Below are positions 21,174-30,998 of a stretch of DNA of 64,000 nucleotides, one piece after another; position 1 is the first letter of the stretch; the number at the start of each line of letters is the position of its first letter. Source of the stretch: Undaria pinnatifida (lineage: Eukaryota; Sar; Phaeophyceae; Laminariales; Alariaceae); assembly GCA_012845835.1 (NCBI GenBank), contig JABAKD010000001.1:14076064-14140063 (forward strand), in the 5' to 3' direction. Both the position numbers and the translations under genes were made by a program. The notes under the pieces are model-generated. The model was not told the DNA's origin and did no database searches. It saw only the letters and a list, made by a program, of their open reading frames with translations.

Positions 21174-21630
21174 TTGCAACCCTCTAGAGTGAGTGTGGAA
21201 GTACTCCATGCCCACCGTGGCACGTAGAAGGGAGGCATGCAAATTCGTTGGCTTTGGGCAAAACAGACCCAAGCCTGTGAGATTCGAAAAGAGCTTTGGC
21301 GTAAGCGAGGCAGACGAGGCAGCGGTGTGGCGAAAAGGCTGCGAAAGGGCAAGTGTAAGGCTTACGCCGAAAGGTCTCACAACCAAGCAGTAAGTAAGGG
21401 TTTGCAACCCTCTAGAGTGAGTGTGGAAGTACTCCATGTCCCACCGTGGCACGTAGAAGGGAGGCATGCAAAATCGTTGGCTCTGAACAAAACAGACCCA
21501 AGTCAGTGAGATTCGAGAAGAGCTTCGGCGTAAGCGAGGCAGACAAGGCGACGGTGTGGCGGAAAGGCTCCGAAAGGGCAAGTGTAAGGCTTACGCCGAA
21601 AGGTCTCACAGCCAAACAGTAAGTAAGGGT
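21174..21630 (+). repeat. 228-bp tandem duplication
   Basis: TTGCAACCCTCTAGAGTGAG occurs at 21174 and 21402, and both units run to CAGTAAGTAAGGG. Divergence is a few percent with one small gap. Each unit carries the pair GGCGTAAGC and GCTTACGCC about 55-70 bp apart (first unit 21298-21306 and 21360-21368), able to fold as a stem. Open frames cross the units on both strands but do not resemble known proteins. Confidence 0.9.
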
Positions 21631-22016
21631 GCCAGAGCTCCCGTCGCACGCCGTAAGGTCTCCCAGCAGAAGGTGGGGTCAAGTGAGTCAGACGAGTCAC
21701 ACTCAGACGATCGCCAAGGTTGTCGGGGACTTGTTGCAGAAACATGGAAAAGCGAGCAGGCAGCAACAAGCACTTGGTTGAGAAGCAGGATCTTTGGTTT
21801 TGGTTTTTGGAGGCAGCTTGGGGAGAGTCGTCTCCAACCATCATACGTGTACTTCCACCCAGGCATCGCCAGCCCGTCGTAGATTATTGCTCCCATGTAT
21901 CTCAACTTATTCATTGTTATGTATCATCTCCACCTATCTACAGGTATTGGTACATAGAACGTCCACGTGTAGTAAACCCAAGCACGCACGCATAGCATTG
22001 GCATTGAGATCAAAAT
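21631..22016. other. Non-coding stretch
   Basis: Nothing recognised. Confidence 0.5.
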
Positions 22017-22267
22017 TTGAGATAGAAGTGCACCACTTTTTTTCTGAGTTTCCTCGATTTGGGGGCTCAAGACCTCTCCCAGAAAACTGACTCGGAGAAG
22101 AATAAAACTGCTACCGGATATACCATGGCCTCCAAGAGGTGCACAACGAGAATCACGCAAGGGAATGGCCTATTATTTATTTTTTTTCCGACGATTTTGG
22201 GTTAAGGAGCCCCGTCATTCAGAAACCATTTCACACGAAAAATGATACCTCAATCGTAGCACGCGTC
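22017..22267 (+). mobile_element. MITE2 copy 2
   Basis: It contains GATAGAAGTGCACCAC at the left, GTTTCCTCGATTTGGGGGCT, AAACTGACTCGG, CTGCTACCGGATA, CCATGGCCTCCAAGAGGTGC, CGACGATTTTGGGTTAAGGA, AGCCCCGTCATTCAGAAACC, and the right end GATACCTCAATCGTAGCACG. No protein is encoded. The right end complements the family left end GCTACGATAGAGGT. Confidence 0.85.
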
Positions 22268-22379
22268 TGAGACCAAAGTTGACAGTGTTGAGAGAGGCAA
22301 GAAAGGACAAGTAATTGTCCAGGAAAATATAGAAGAACTTTTTCTGCGGCCCCGCCGGCAAGGGGGGGGGGGAAGTGTG

Positions 22380-22713
22380 GTACGCGGTAACTTTCCTTGT
22401 GCGCCCTGTTGCTGATCCCATTTGTTATCTCGCCTTAGTGACTCAGATCCGGGGTCACATAGCAGACCCCTCCCCCCTCTCCCCACTACGGCACGTGTCT
22501 TCGTTTTTGGCGCAAGAATAATTTAGCATTTCCTTCCCTCGTCGACTCGCGTCGAATAGTACCCGCCCACGCTGCTAGGCACCCACAGCCTTTGAGTATT
22601 CTTTTATAGCATTTTGCAAAAATAGTCAAAATCCCACCACGGTGGGAATCGAACTCAAGGGTCAACACTAGAAGAAATCAAGTATAACCACTAGACCACC
22701 GGGGCAACCGGCT
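22380..22713 (-). mobile_element. SINE-B with tRNA-like head
   Basis: On the minus strand the head reads AGCCGGTTGCCCCGGTGGTC then TAGTGGTTATACTTG and GAGTTCGATTCCCACC (22713-22636). The body reads GACGCGAGTCGACGAGGG, then ATGCTAAATTATTCTTGCGC, and ends near 22380 after a purine-rich GGGGAGAGGGGGGAGGGG. The same body occurs at 31.3 kb (minus) and, without heads, at 43.8 and 44.5 kb (plus). Confidence 0.75.
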
Positions 22714-23146
22714 AAGTAGAAGATATCTAATACGTAAGTTGCTGTGATTAGCTAGCTCTGAGCTGTGATGACTGCAGGTTGGAATGGTATGTTGATCGGC
22801 CTGTTGCTGGCTGGGACGAATGATGACTGCAGATTGAACGATCTATTGAACGGCGTCTTGCATGTCATTCGCCTACGAAGCCCCTAAACATTTGCCTGCT
22901 TCGTTCTGTCTGTACGTTCTACACGATCTCTTCTCGCGTCCAGGCATTTTGGCAGGGGACTCCCAGGTTCTGTGGATCTGCGATTATATCCTTCAACCAC
23001 GCCTACCTGGTACATTTTTGGGGACAAAGTGGTCGGCACAACCCTTGATAACTGCGCACCCACGGCCACGTTATCTGGAGGCAAACCACCTCTGGAATTA
23101 TAGAATATCTGCACCCACGACTGATTAGGCACACACGACTTGGATT
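22714..23146. other. Non-coding stretch
   Basis: A small imperfect duplication (GATGACTGCAG near 22768 and 22824) is the only structure seen. Confidence 0.5.
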
Positions 23147-23467
23147 TTGTGTGGGGAGGAAGTAATTTTTGAGGAAGAAATGGATTTCAAACATCTATCG
23201 GCACGCGATGCGCGTGCTAACGCGGCCGCGATGGGCGCAAGACCTAACGCCCGTTTCGGGAGCGTAGTAGGAGTCGAGTACTCCGCACGAGATAACAGCA
23301 ACAATAAACGCCACTCGGCCGACACCCTGCCGCGCAGCGATACCCTGCCCCATAGCGCAGCAGGTGACCACTTGGGGCCGCTCAACAGCAACAAAAATGC
23401 GCTGCCCCGGACGAAGGCACAACTCCGAGGCACAACAAGGGGGGATAACTTCGAGCGTGGCAGCAGC

Positions 23468-23502
<35 letters not shown>

Positions 23503-23896
23503 GCTGCGCTGGAGCGAGGCGGCACTCCGAAGCACACGAGGCGACCGCTCGGAACGAGACAGCGACAACGACAGCGACAGCAACAGCAACAGCAAGACCG
23601 CGATACGGCGACGACCTCGACAGACGGTCGACAGACGGCGAAACTTAAAAGCGACATGCGAGAAGGGCGAAAAATTCGCGATTGCTTCGAAGTCTTTTCC
23701 CCGATCAGAGGGGTGCTACAGCCAGCTGACTCAGTACAATGGAGAGGCCATGTACAGTCCGGCGCGGGATGGCGAGTTGGGCAACTTCGTCGTGGGGGCC
23801 ACACAGGGGGACGCGAGCAATCCAAATGATGTGAGGAACAACTGCAACCGTCGTAGCACCTATTGCAATACTGCCTTGTGCGTTCGTGTTTTTTAG
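23147..23896 (+). CDS. Low-complexity Asn/Ser/Arg-rich open frame, unknown
   Basis: The frame stays open for 249 codons. An early MDFKHLSARDARANAAAMGA segment is followed by a poly-Asn run encoded by AAC and AAT repeats (about residues 106-117), Asp/Ser repeats and an Arg-rich stretch. No domain is recognised. The openness is partly explained by AAC and GAC repeats lacking stop codons in several frames, since the minus strand is also open. It could be an exon of a low-complexity nuclear protein, or chance. No splice evidence was established. Confidence 0.2.
23461..23500. repeat. (AAC)n microsatellite
   Basis: About eleven AAC units, flanked by CAGCAGCAAC on the left. Confidence 0.95.
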
Positions 23897-23899
23897 TTC

Positions 23900-24310
23900 A
23901 TCGCTTTTTGTTTTCCAGCTCTTTCCTTTCTTTTTTCTCTTTTTTATTATTTTGGTCTGGCTTGTTTTGTTGTGTCCTTGTACCCGGTACGCTAGCATTT
24001 CTCTTGTTTTTTTTTCTTGTTTTTTTGCTTCTTTTTTTTCTCCAGGCGGATGGGGAAATATTACCACACTGACGCGTAATTCCATACACGTCGTGTGTCG
24101 GTATTTCTACTTGACTTACCTTGATGCACTGGTACTGTTTGGTTTACTCTGTTTCACAGTTATTGTTTACACATTCACAGTTTTTCACCACAGAATTTGC
24201 ATTTCTCTAGGATACATCAGCACGGACTCTGGGTGTACTGGCGTCGTTGGGTAGAATGAACCAAGAAAAAACGGTTCAGTGTGAAGACAACGCACAGGTC
24301 AACTCGAAAG
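23900..24310 (+). repeat. Dispersed repeat F, copy 1
   Basis: A T/C-rich tract leads to GGTCTGGCTTGTTTTGTTGT, TACCCGGTACGCTAGCATTT, a second T-rich run, TCTCTAGGATACATCAGCAC, GGACTCTGGGTGTACTGG and GTTGGGTAGAATGAACC. The same series occurs at 24690-25020 and 28800-29095, with a partial copy at 29680-29950. Confidence 0.8.
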
Positions 24311-24689
24311 AGGTTTTATTTAAAATGTATTTACGTATTTACCCTCAGCGACCTTGTGGACAAGCTGTGGTCACCATAGACTTCAGGAGACGGGACTTTG
24401 GCCCCTTGGCCGACGGCGCTTTTTCAACAGTCAACTTTGACTGGCGCCAAACTACTAGGTTTTGGTGTGGAACAATGGCTTTGACACGCTTGACTGCTTG
24501 CTAGACGCTTTTTGTTGACTGACCGCCTCCCCACATATTTGGTAGTCACACAGCAATAGAGGTGTCTCCTCTTTTCTTCCCGGGTATGTACCTTCATTTT
24601 TATCGCGCACAGGGGGCGATTTTTTTTTATGCACACCTAGACTATGTGTTTTGCATCACAGTCTTCAGAACACCCGACGTTTGCTTTGG
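24311..24689. other. SINE-A tail fragment and unassigned sequence
   Basis: At 24335-24385 ATTTACCCTCAGCGACCTTG and GACAAGCTGTGGTCACC form a reversed SINE-A tail. The rest shows no gene. Confidence 0.55.
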
Positions 24690-25020
24690 TTTCATCTTTT
24701 CTTTCCTCTTTTTCTCTTCTTTTTTCCTCTTTTTCTCTTTTTTTTTGGTCTGGCTTGTTTTGTCATGCTCTATCTTGTACCCGGTACGCTAGCTCTTTAC
24801 TTGCTTTACCTTCATGAGTTGTGGCTGTTGGGTTTACTCTGTTTCAGTCTGTGGCCACAGATATTTCATCCCTTTATTAATAGGATGATTTTTTTTGTTT
24901 TAGACCCTCCTGGAGATCCGGGATCCTAAATCATCAGCACGGACTCTGGGTGTACCATGATGCCGTTCATTTCTACCCAACGGGGTGGTGAAGACAACAC
25001 ACACAGATGCAACTCGTGTG
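24690..25020 (+). repeat. Dispersed repeat F, copy 2
   Basis: A TTTTCTCTTC-type tract, GGTCTGGCTTGTTTTGTCAT, TACCCGGTACGCTAGCTC, then CATCAGCACGGACTCTGGGT and GAAGACAACACACACAG. It is about 800 bp downstream of copy 1 in the same orientation. Confidence 0.8.
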
Positions 25021-25086
25021 CAAGTTGGTTGTCGAATTGTTGTGCGGTCTGCCAAAGGATATAGGTGAAAAGGTGACCGCTTCAGG

Positions 25087-25089
<3 letters not shown>

Positions 25090-25120
<31 letters not shown>
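25090..25120. repeat. (AT)n microsatellite
   Basis: About fifteen AT units. Confidence 0.95.
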
Positions 25121-25123
<3 letters not shown>

Positions 25124-25204
25124 GGTACATCCTTGGCGACCATTATCGGTTTATATATAATGCACCCCTATAGACTATACCTATAAGTACTGTGAGTTTT
25201 ATGT

Positions 25205-26508
25205 GTACACAGAGAAGATGCCGCCATTATCAGCCAGTTCCACTAAGGCATGCGAGCTCGCGTGCGCACGGATGACAGTGAGCAATCTGGATTGTTTGAC
25301 GTCACCCAGGGACTGCGGCAAGGATGTGTCTTGTGGCCCCTTCTTTTCGATGTATTTTTCGCCGCCGCGATACATGCCGTCCTTCAGTGAGAGCCCAGAC
25401 AGTTTGAGGGACTTGGTTCACCTCGAGGAGGACCTCGGGGAGGACGGGGTGGAGGTTGAACCTCTAGCATGTGTGCGAAGGTCATTCTGGGGTATGCTGT
25501 ACGCCGACGATTCAGGCATTGTGCCTAAGTCGGCGGACGGCCTTGTGAAGATGATGACCGTCAATGTGACCGCAGTAGGGCTCACCGTGTCCAAAACGAA
25601 AACGGAGATAATGCTGCTGTGCACACTCAACCAGGTGCTCCCGACCTCACTGCTGGTCGTCGAAGCAGCGGGCCATAGGTAAATGCAGACGGTGCAGTTT
25701 CTGTATCTGGACGGTGTTATTGATGCAAACGCCGACATCATGCCAGAGATAAAACGACGGATCCGACTCGCGTGGGCATACTACGACCGTTTCAAGCGCG
25801 AGCTGTACGATATGGAGGATGCGCCGTTCATGTTAAAGGTGCGCCTGCTTAAGACCGAGGTGATGGAGACAGCTCTCGGCCTGGAGCACTTCGCTAAACT
25901 CCGAACGGCGCACCACAGCAATGTCCTCCTAAGGATCATTGGCTTTCAGCGCCGACAGCGCACCGACCACCGCATGTCGTACGCCAAGGCTATCAAGAAG
26001 GCACAATGTGATGGCGTTGGGACGACTATCCGCCAACGACGCCTCCTGTTTGAGGGAGGCTTACTACGGACGAGCAATGAGCGACTGACCAATCGCGTGG
26101 TGTTCGGGACGATGGCTGGTGGGGTGAAGTCGGGACGAGGCCGAGCACAAAATAACTGGGCCCGGTGTCTGGTAGGCAACATCAGGGTATTCGAAGCAAC
26201 GGGGGGGTCCACAGATAGCTCCCCTTTACTTGTCGAAGTAGAGACTGTGCTACAGCCGAGGGCGGCTAAGAACAGTGGGAACTGGCACCCGGGGATCGTC
26301 CATGAGGCAGACTGCTTCATGAAGAGATGGCACAGGGGTGAGGAGGAGAAAAGCTGGCGATGCCTCACAGCAGAGGACGCCAAGACCAGCAACCAATCGA
26401 AACCGAGGGGGCGCAGGGGGGGGGGGGGGGGGCAGCCTCACTGATAAAGCTGTAGATGAGTCCAGAAACGAAGTAGCAAATCGTGTGGCAAGGTACCAGT
26501 TCGACTAA
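25205..26508 (+). pseudogene. LINE reverse transcriptase remnant B (3' half)
   Basis: The 3' half of a LINE ORF2-type protein. GMRARVRTDDSEQSGLF and TQGLRQGCVLWPLLFDVFFA (25245-25385) are in one frame. After a frame change, the catalytic-type LYADDSGIVPKSADGL (about 25496-25545), the thumb region and VRLLKTEVMETALG to LLRIIGFQRRQRTDHRMSYA follow through 26444. A single TAA at 25680-25682 splits this otherwise open frame. A 17-G run at 26416-26432 coincides with a second frame break, beyond which AVDESRNEVANRVARYQFD continues to a stop at about 26508. The endonuclease and the first RT motifs are missing, as in 5'-truncated LINE copies. Confidence 0.9.
26416..26432. repeat. G17 homopolymer in LINE B
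   Basis: Seventeen consecutive G encode glycine in the LINE frame. The frame that continues the protein after the run differs from the frame before it, so a length change of the run is the likely cause of the break. Confidence 0.85.
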
Positions 26509-26784
26509 TTAGGCTGAGCGTGTGCTATAGCCTTGAACCCTCTACAACGGGTGGTAGTTTCTGTTTTGTTTGTTTTCGTTGAGTTCAATGGGGGGAGCGC
26601 GAAAGCGACAGTAACGACTTGCTGTCGTCCTTTCTTTTTATTCTTTCAGTATATATATTTTTTTTTAACTTGCTCCTTTTTTTCCCTCCCCACCGGCCTC
26701 GTGCCGTCATCTTCTCCCTCTTCTTCGTGTTGTCTTTGTCCGTAAAACAGCGGTTATATGCATTTTTTTTCTTCTTTTTTTTCA

Positions 26785-27052
26785 TCCTTCGGCGGATGGG
26801 GACAAATAAAGCTTTAGAGCCCCCGAACCCCTCCGTATACTGAATCCAAGTAATTTTGTCCCCAAAAACGGGTTTTCCAGTTGTAGAGGGGTTAAGCTCA
26901 CCTCACTCTTCCATGTATTTTCATACACGTCGTGTGTCGATTTAACTCAGTTGTATTCGCACTCCAGCGCTAGCTGGCGCGTCCCTCGGCTCCCACTATA
27001 CGTAGCGATAGCGTGAGCTGACCCTATCGGCGGTCCCCGTCACAATTTTTTT
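26785..27052 (+). repeat. Dispersed repeat G, copy 2
   Basis: CATCCTTCGGCGGATGGGG to GGCGGTCCCCGTCAC matches 481-690 on both sides of an extra segment at 26814-26893, which is absent from copy 1. Confidence 0.75.
26814..26893 (+). mobile_element. Small inverted-repeat element, about 80 bp
   Basis: The segment beginning GAGCCCCCGAACCCCTCC and ending GTAGAGGGGTT interrupts repeat G between AAAGCTTTA and AAGCTCACC. Those two words are separated by only two bases in the 510-bp region of copy 1. TTA stands on both sides and may be the target duplication. Related copies lie at 27126-27218 and, reversed, at 35790-35869. Confidence 0.7.
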
Positions 27053-27125
27053 ACAAACAAATTAAAAAATTACAGCAATAGTAGTACACCGACATACCTG
27101 GTACAAGGTCCCAATCCGACCAGAA

Positions 27126-27218
27126 GCTTAACCCCTTTGGAGCCCCCGAACCCCTCCCTATACTAAATCCAAGTAATTTTGTCCCCAAAAACGGGTTTCC
27201 AGTTGTAAAGGGGTTAAG
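27126..27218 (+). mobile_element. Small inverted-repeat element, complete ends
   Basis: It begins GCTTAACCCCTTT and ends AAAGGGGTTAAGC, a 13-bp perfect terminal inverted repeat. The core ATCCAAGTAATTTTGTCCCC is shared with the 26.8-kb copy. It is far too short to code. Confidence 0.8.
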
Positions 27219-27861
27219 CCTTAAGGCCCGAATATCACAAGGGGTGGGATAAGGGTGAATACATAAAATATTCAGTACTTTGGGTAGGGGTGCATGGCTT
27301 CTTTACGCCGCTAAGGGTGTGCCAGTTTTTTTTTTTTCGCCCTGAAGCGGTCACCTTTTCAAACTTTGCCTTTGGCAGACCACACAACAAGCCAACCTTG
27401 CGCACGAGTGCGAGAATAAGATATAGGTAGCTGTGCATGACTTACGTGCGCACCTAAATTGGTGTGCCTTTTTTTTCCACGCATAGGGTTCAGCACATTC
27501 CCACTGTTAGTTGTTTGTGCTCGTCGATTTTCATCGAACTATTGCCAACTTACGCGCCCGCACTTTCTGCTGGTCAACTGCTTGTAACAGCGAGGATTGT
27601 ACATAGTATTAGATCGTATGATGTTTTTCCCGTTCCCTTTCCTTGCTTCCTCTTATTGTCTTGTATTTTCTTCTCTTTTCTTTTTCGGTTTCTTTATCTT
27701 ACCTCTTCTAATATTTTCTTGTCTTGTTCTTTTTTTTCCCCATTTGACTTGAGTCTGACGTGCGTATGCGTAGTGATAAGTACTCTGTGCAACATGTACG
27801 TGGTAGTCTTTCCTGGGTGGCAATCTGTGAAGTCGTTTTTTTCAGGCGCGAGTAGCGAGAC
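27219..27861. other. Non-coding, T/C-rich stretch
   Basis: A 144-residue frame at 27464-27898 is built largely of Phe, Leu and Ser from a TTC/TCT tract and is not convincing. Nothing else is recognised. Confidence 0.5.
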
Positions 27862-28070
27862 GTGTGCACCGGTATGGACCTGGCACATCGTAGGCTGACT
27901 CCCGACTTCACTTTTGCATGTTTCTGGCGGAGGCATGAACTGCGTCAGCTGTTGTATATGCGTGTACCATTTTTGGGTTGTTTGTGTTTTTTCCCTGGGC
28001 TGTTCCTCAGCTCCAGAGTACCTGGAGCCTGTCCTGCGACCACGGACTTGGTTATGCGAGGTAATGCGTG

Positions 28071-28090
<20 letters not shown>
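27862..28090 (+). repeat. Dispersed repeat H, copy 1
   Basis: It is the reverse-oriented partner of 40836-41075. Shared words are GACCTGGCACATCGTAGGCT, CGGAGGCATGAACTGCGTCA, GGAGCCTGTCCTGCGACCAC and the (AAC)n end. It is non-coding. Confidence 0.8.
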
Positions 28091-28101
<11 letters not shown>

Positions 28102-28165
28102 GAAACTGCTACTACTACCACAAACTGCAACACTACTACAACTACAACAACTACAACTACAACTA
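28072..28165. repeat. (AAC)n and ACT/ACA triplets
   Basis: About ten AAC units are followed by mixed ACT and ACA triplets to 28165. Confidence 0.95.
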
Positions 28166-28360
28166 TGATTTGATACTTAAAACTGCATACCTGTGGAATT
28201 GAGAAATTTCGTTTTACTGCCCTGCGCAACTGCACGAGCAAGGATGGCAGCGAATTCTGGTCCATCCATGTGAAGGCCTTCGATGATACCAGGTGTATAC
28301 GTGCTCTACTTTCTAACATGCACGTATTTCCCCTCCCCACCGGCCTTATGCCGGTATGTG

Positions 28361-28600
28361 GCGCGTGCTACGAGAGAGGTGAACCTCTTTTTTTTCTGAG
28401 TTTCTCCCAGAAACTGATTCGGAGAAAAATGAAACTGCTACCGGATACAAAATACCATGGCCTCCAAGAGGTACACAACGAGAATCACGCAAAGAAATGG
28501 CCTATTAGTATTTTTTTTTCTGACTATTTTGGGTTAAGGAGCCCCGTCATTCAGAAAACAATTTCACACGAAAAGTGACACCTTTATCGTAGCACGCGTC
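28361..28600 (+). mobile_element. MITE2 copy 3
   Basis: The left end GCGCGTGCTACGAGAGAGGT and right end ACCTTTATCGTAGCACGCGT are near-perfect reverse complements. The interior carries CTGAGTTTCTCCCAGAAACT, CTGCTACCGGATACAAAATA, CCATGGCCTCCAAGAGGTAC and AGCCCCGTCATTCAGAAA. Flanking text (CCCCACCGGCC on the left, CATCTTC then CTCTTCTTCGTGTTG on the right) is joined without the element at 26687-26733. This gives a filled and an empty site. Confidence 0.85.
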
Positions 28601-29095
28601 ATCTTCTTCCTCTTCTTCGTGTTGCTCTTGTTTTTGTTTCTGAAACAACGGTTATCTCGTTCGTGTTGTTTCGTCCGCGTGCAACAGCAGTTATCTTCTT
28701 GGTGTTATTTTGTCCGCGCAATGGGTATCTGTTCCTCTTCAGCACGTGTGTTGTTCTTCTTGCAGCTTTTCCTTTCCGATCTTCTTTCATCACATCCTTC
28801 AGAACACGTGTCGTTTGGTTCGCTTTTGACAAGTTTTCTTTTTTCTCTTCTTTTCTCCCCTTTTCGTTCATGGTCTGGCTTGTTGTGTTGTGTTCTCGTA
28901 CCCGGTACGCTAGCATTCCACTTGCTTTACGTTGATGAATTGCTACTGTTTGGTTTTTCACTCTATTTCATAGTCTGTTGACCACAGAACTCGTCAGGAA
29001 TTTGTATCTCTCTAGGATGAAGCATCAGCACGGACTCTGAGTTTTGCTGTTGTTGTTGGGTAGAAAGAAAGCTTTAATGTGAAGATAACGCACAT
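28601..29095 (+). repeat. T/C-rich tract with repeat F, copy 3
   Basis: A pyrimidine-rich lead of about 250 bp is followed by TGGTCTGGCTTGTTGTGTTG, TACCCGGTACGCTAGCATTC, TCTCTAGGATGAAGCATCAG and CACGGACTCTGAG. Confidence 0.75.
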
Positions 29096-29099
29096 ATAC

Positions 29100-29403
29100 C
29101 GGAATATCACACACAGCTTGCAAAGATGAGTTTCGACAAAATATTCGATCTCACAGCTGGAGTGTATTTTCGTTTTCTCAATATATTTATAATATAGTCT
29201 ACACATATGTGGAATAGCTAGTGTGCGACTTGTGCAGTCCTGTTGGCCCTGGCATTGGAAAAAGGCAGGAGAGTCACCGACCTGTCTCCTTTCGCGAGGG
29301 CATACACACCCCGTAACACGAGCGATCGAGCTATCCGACGCAAATTGCGCGCATGACTTTGATAAATACCTCATTGGTCGATCTCACAGCTGAAGTGTAT
29401 TTT
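29100..29403 (+). repeat. Two repeat C modules in tandem
   Basis: One module at 29100-29170 has CACACACAGCTTGCAAAGAT and GATCTCACAGCTGGAGTGTA. A second at 29255-29403 has GAGAGTCACCGACCTGTCTC, ACACGAGCGATCGAGCTATC and GATCTCACAGCTGAAGTGTA. A third short CGATCTCACAGCCGG lies at about 29430. Confidence 0.8.
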
Positions 29404-29469
29404 TCATTTGATGAGTATCTCTTTCGTCGATCTCACAGCCGGGGAGTATATATATATTTTTTTTCCAAA

Positions 29470-29580
29470 TTACCAGGGGAGAGAAGGGAAGACACCTGTG
29501 ACCACGGCATGACATGACCTGTCCAGAAGGTCGCTGAGGGTAAAACGTCAGAAAAGCTGAGCTAAAAAGTAAAAAAGTAA
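29470..29580 (+). mobile_element. SINE-A tail fragment
   Basis: GGGGAGAGAAGGGAAGACAC, CTGTGACCACGGC, GTCCAGAAGGTCGCTGAGGG and TAAAACG match the end of the copy at 41330-41640. Confidence 0.75.
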
Positions 29581-29679
29581 TGAAAAAAATACACGTTTTG
29601 TTGTAATGGACCAGTGACAAACTCAACTTACTTGTAGTCGTTTGCAAGGAAGGTGGTACACACACGTTCGAACTATCAC

Positions 29680-29950
29680 TCGTGTTCTGCAACACTGCAA
29701 ATGGTATGTTGTGGATTTTTTTCGCACTTTTTTGCTCTTTCTTTGCCTGCGCGCTCATTTGCGGTTAGCATTGCGTAGACAAACCACCTGCTTGCTACAT
29801 TTATTTGCAAGTGTGTATCTCTGCCTGGTAGTTTGTGACCGCAAAGCTCTTCTCTGTATAATAAGAGGCATCATCAGCACGGACACTGGTTGTGCTGGAT
29901 GGAGATGGGCGGAAAGATTGGTTCAATGTAAAGAACACGCACATATTATT
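29680..29950 (+). repeat. Dispersed repeat F, partial copy 4
   Basis: CATCATCAGCACGGACACTG and a GGTTCAATGTAAAG-like segment match the end of repeat F. The T/C-rich lead is reduced. Confidence 0.6.
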
Positions 29951-30130
29951 TTGTTTCCAGGTACAAATGATTATTTTACTAGTAAAAATGGTGGTTTCTA
30001 TCTAAAACGAGCGGGGGGTAAGTGTGAGGGTGTGTTTGTTATTTATTATAGGACTGTTCACCATACCCCCTGCGCTGCTACTCCGGTTATATTATGAAAA
30101 TATATTATTTTGTACAAACAAAAAAACACT

Positions 30131-30210
30131 CCGGCTCTAAGATCGAAGATTTGGTCGAAACTCATCTTTGCAAGCTGTGAGTGATACTCCGATCGCGCGT
30201 ATTACGGGTT
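30131..30210 (-). repeat. Repeat C module, inverted
   Basis: It reads in reverse as AATACGCGCGATCGGAGTAT, CAGCTTGCAAAGATGAGTTT and CGACCAAATCTTCGATC. Confidence 0.8.
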
Positions 30211-30504
30211 GTTGTATGTACTCGCAGCGCTACCCACGAAGCTACTCAGTCACGTGACCGAGTGTGACTGAGTAGCTTAGTTGTTAGTGCTATTAATATG
30301 TACTGAGTATAGCCCAGTGGGCAGTCCTATATAACCAGTAAAATGTTCGTTTTTAGACTTATTCTGCGGGCAATCAATACTGACTGGGCCAGCTAAAAAG
30401 TGATAATTCCACCACCACCGGTATCACTGCTGTCGTCGTTTTAGTCCCCCAGTTCTAGCTACAGCAGTACCTATGCGAGCATACCCATTACGTCAATATT
30501 AAAA

Positions 30505-30610
30505 CATCGGTATAGCGACGGGGACCGCCGCTAGGAACAGCTCGCGCTGTCGCTACCACGGGAATTGAAGGACGGGGCAGCAAACCAGCTGGATTGCGAA
30601 TGCAGGTAGG
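30505..30610 (-). repeat. Dispersed repeat G, reversed partial copy
   Basis: The reverse complement contains GTAGCGACAGCGCGAGCTG and GCGGCGGTCCCCGTCGC, corresponding to the 3' half of repeat G. Confidence 0.6.
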
Positions 30611-30639
30611 TAGCTGGGTTACACTGACGCACGGCGTTT

Positions 30640-30928
30640 GGCCAATGGTACGGTAGGGGGTTATGTTGTTTTGGGCACTCAATTTTCAGTGGCTAGGTGT
30701 CACTCGCGCGAGTGACCGACCTCCCTGTTCCTCGCGGTCACGGCTTTCGTGCTGCTGTTTATCATTTCCGGTATTAATACGGAATTGGATCTGGTTAGCT
30801 GCGCGGCAACAAAAAAAAAACGCTGAACGTGTTTTAGTCGGTGAGGTACAGAGTGCCTCGCGCGACTGCCTCAGAACCCGGCAGGTATAATTGGGGGGGC
30901 ACCCCCCCCCCCTCCCGTAGCCTTGATC
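30640..30928 (+). mobile_element. MITE1 copy 2, with GTTT target duplication
   Basis: It starts GGCCAATGGTACGGTAGGGG and ends TCCCGTAGCCTTGATC, with exact GTTT at 30636-30639 and 30929-30932. The dyad TCACTCGCGCGAGTGA is present near the left end. It is the most diverged of the clearly bounded copies and carries a run of ten A internally. Confidence 0.9.
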
Positions 30929-30998
30929 GTTTCTGAAAAAGCGCCAAATTGTGGTGAGCATAAGCTTTATTTTCCCCATCCACCGGAGGTTTAAGTCG

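Noticed and set aside
27464-27898. 144-residue Phe/Leu/Ser-rich membrane protein
   Set aside because: It comes from a TTC/TCT tract that also belongs to the repeat F lead sequence type. No start context or motif supports it.
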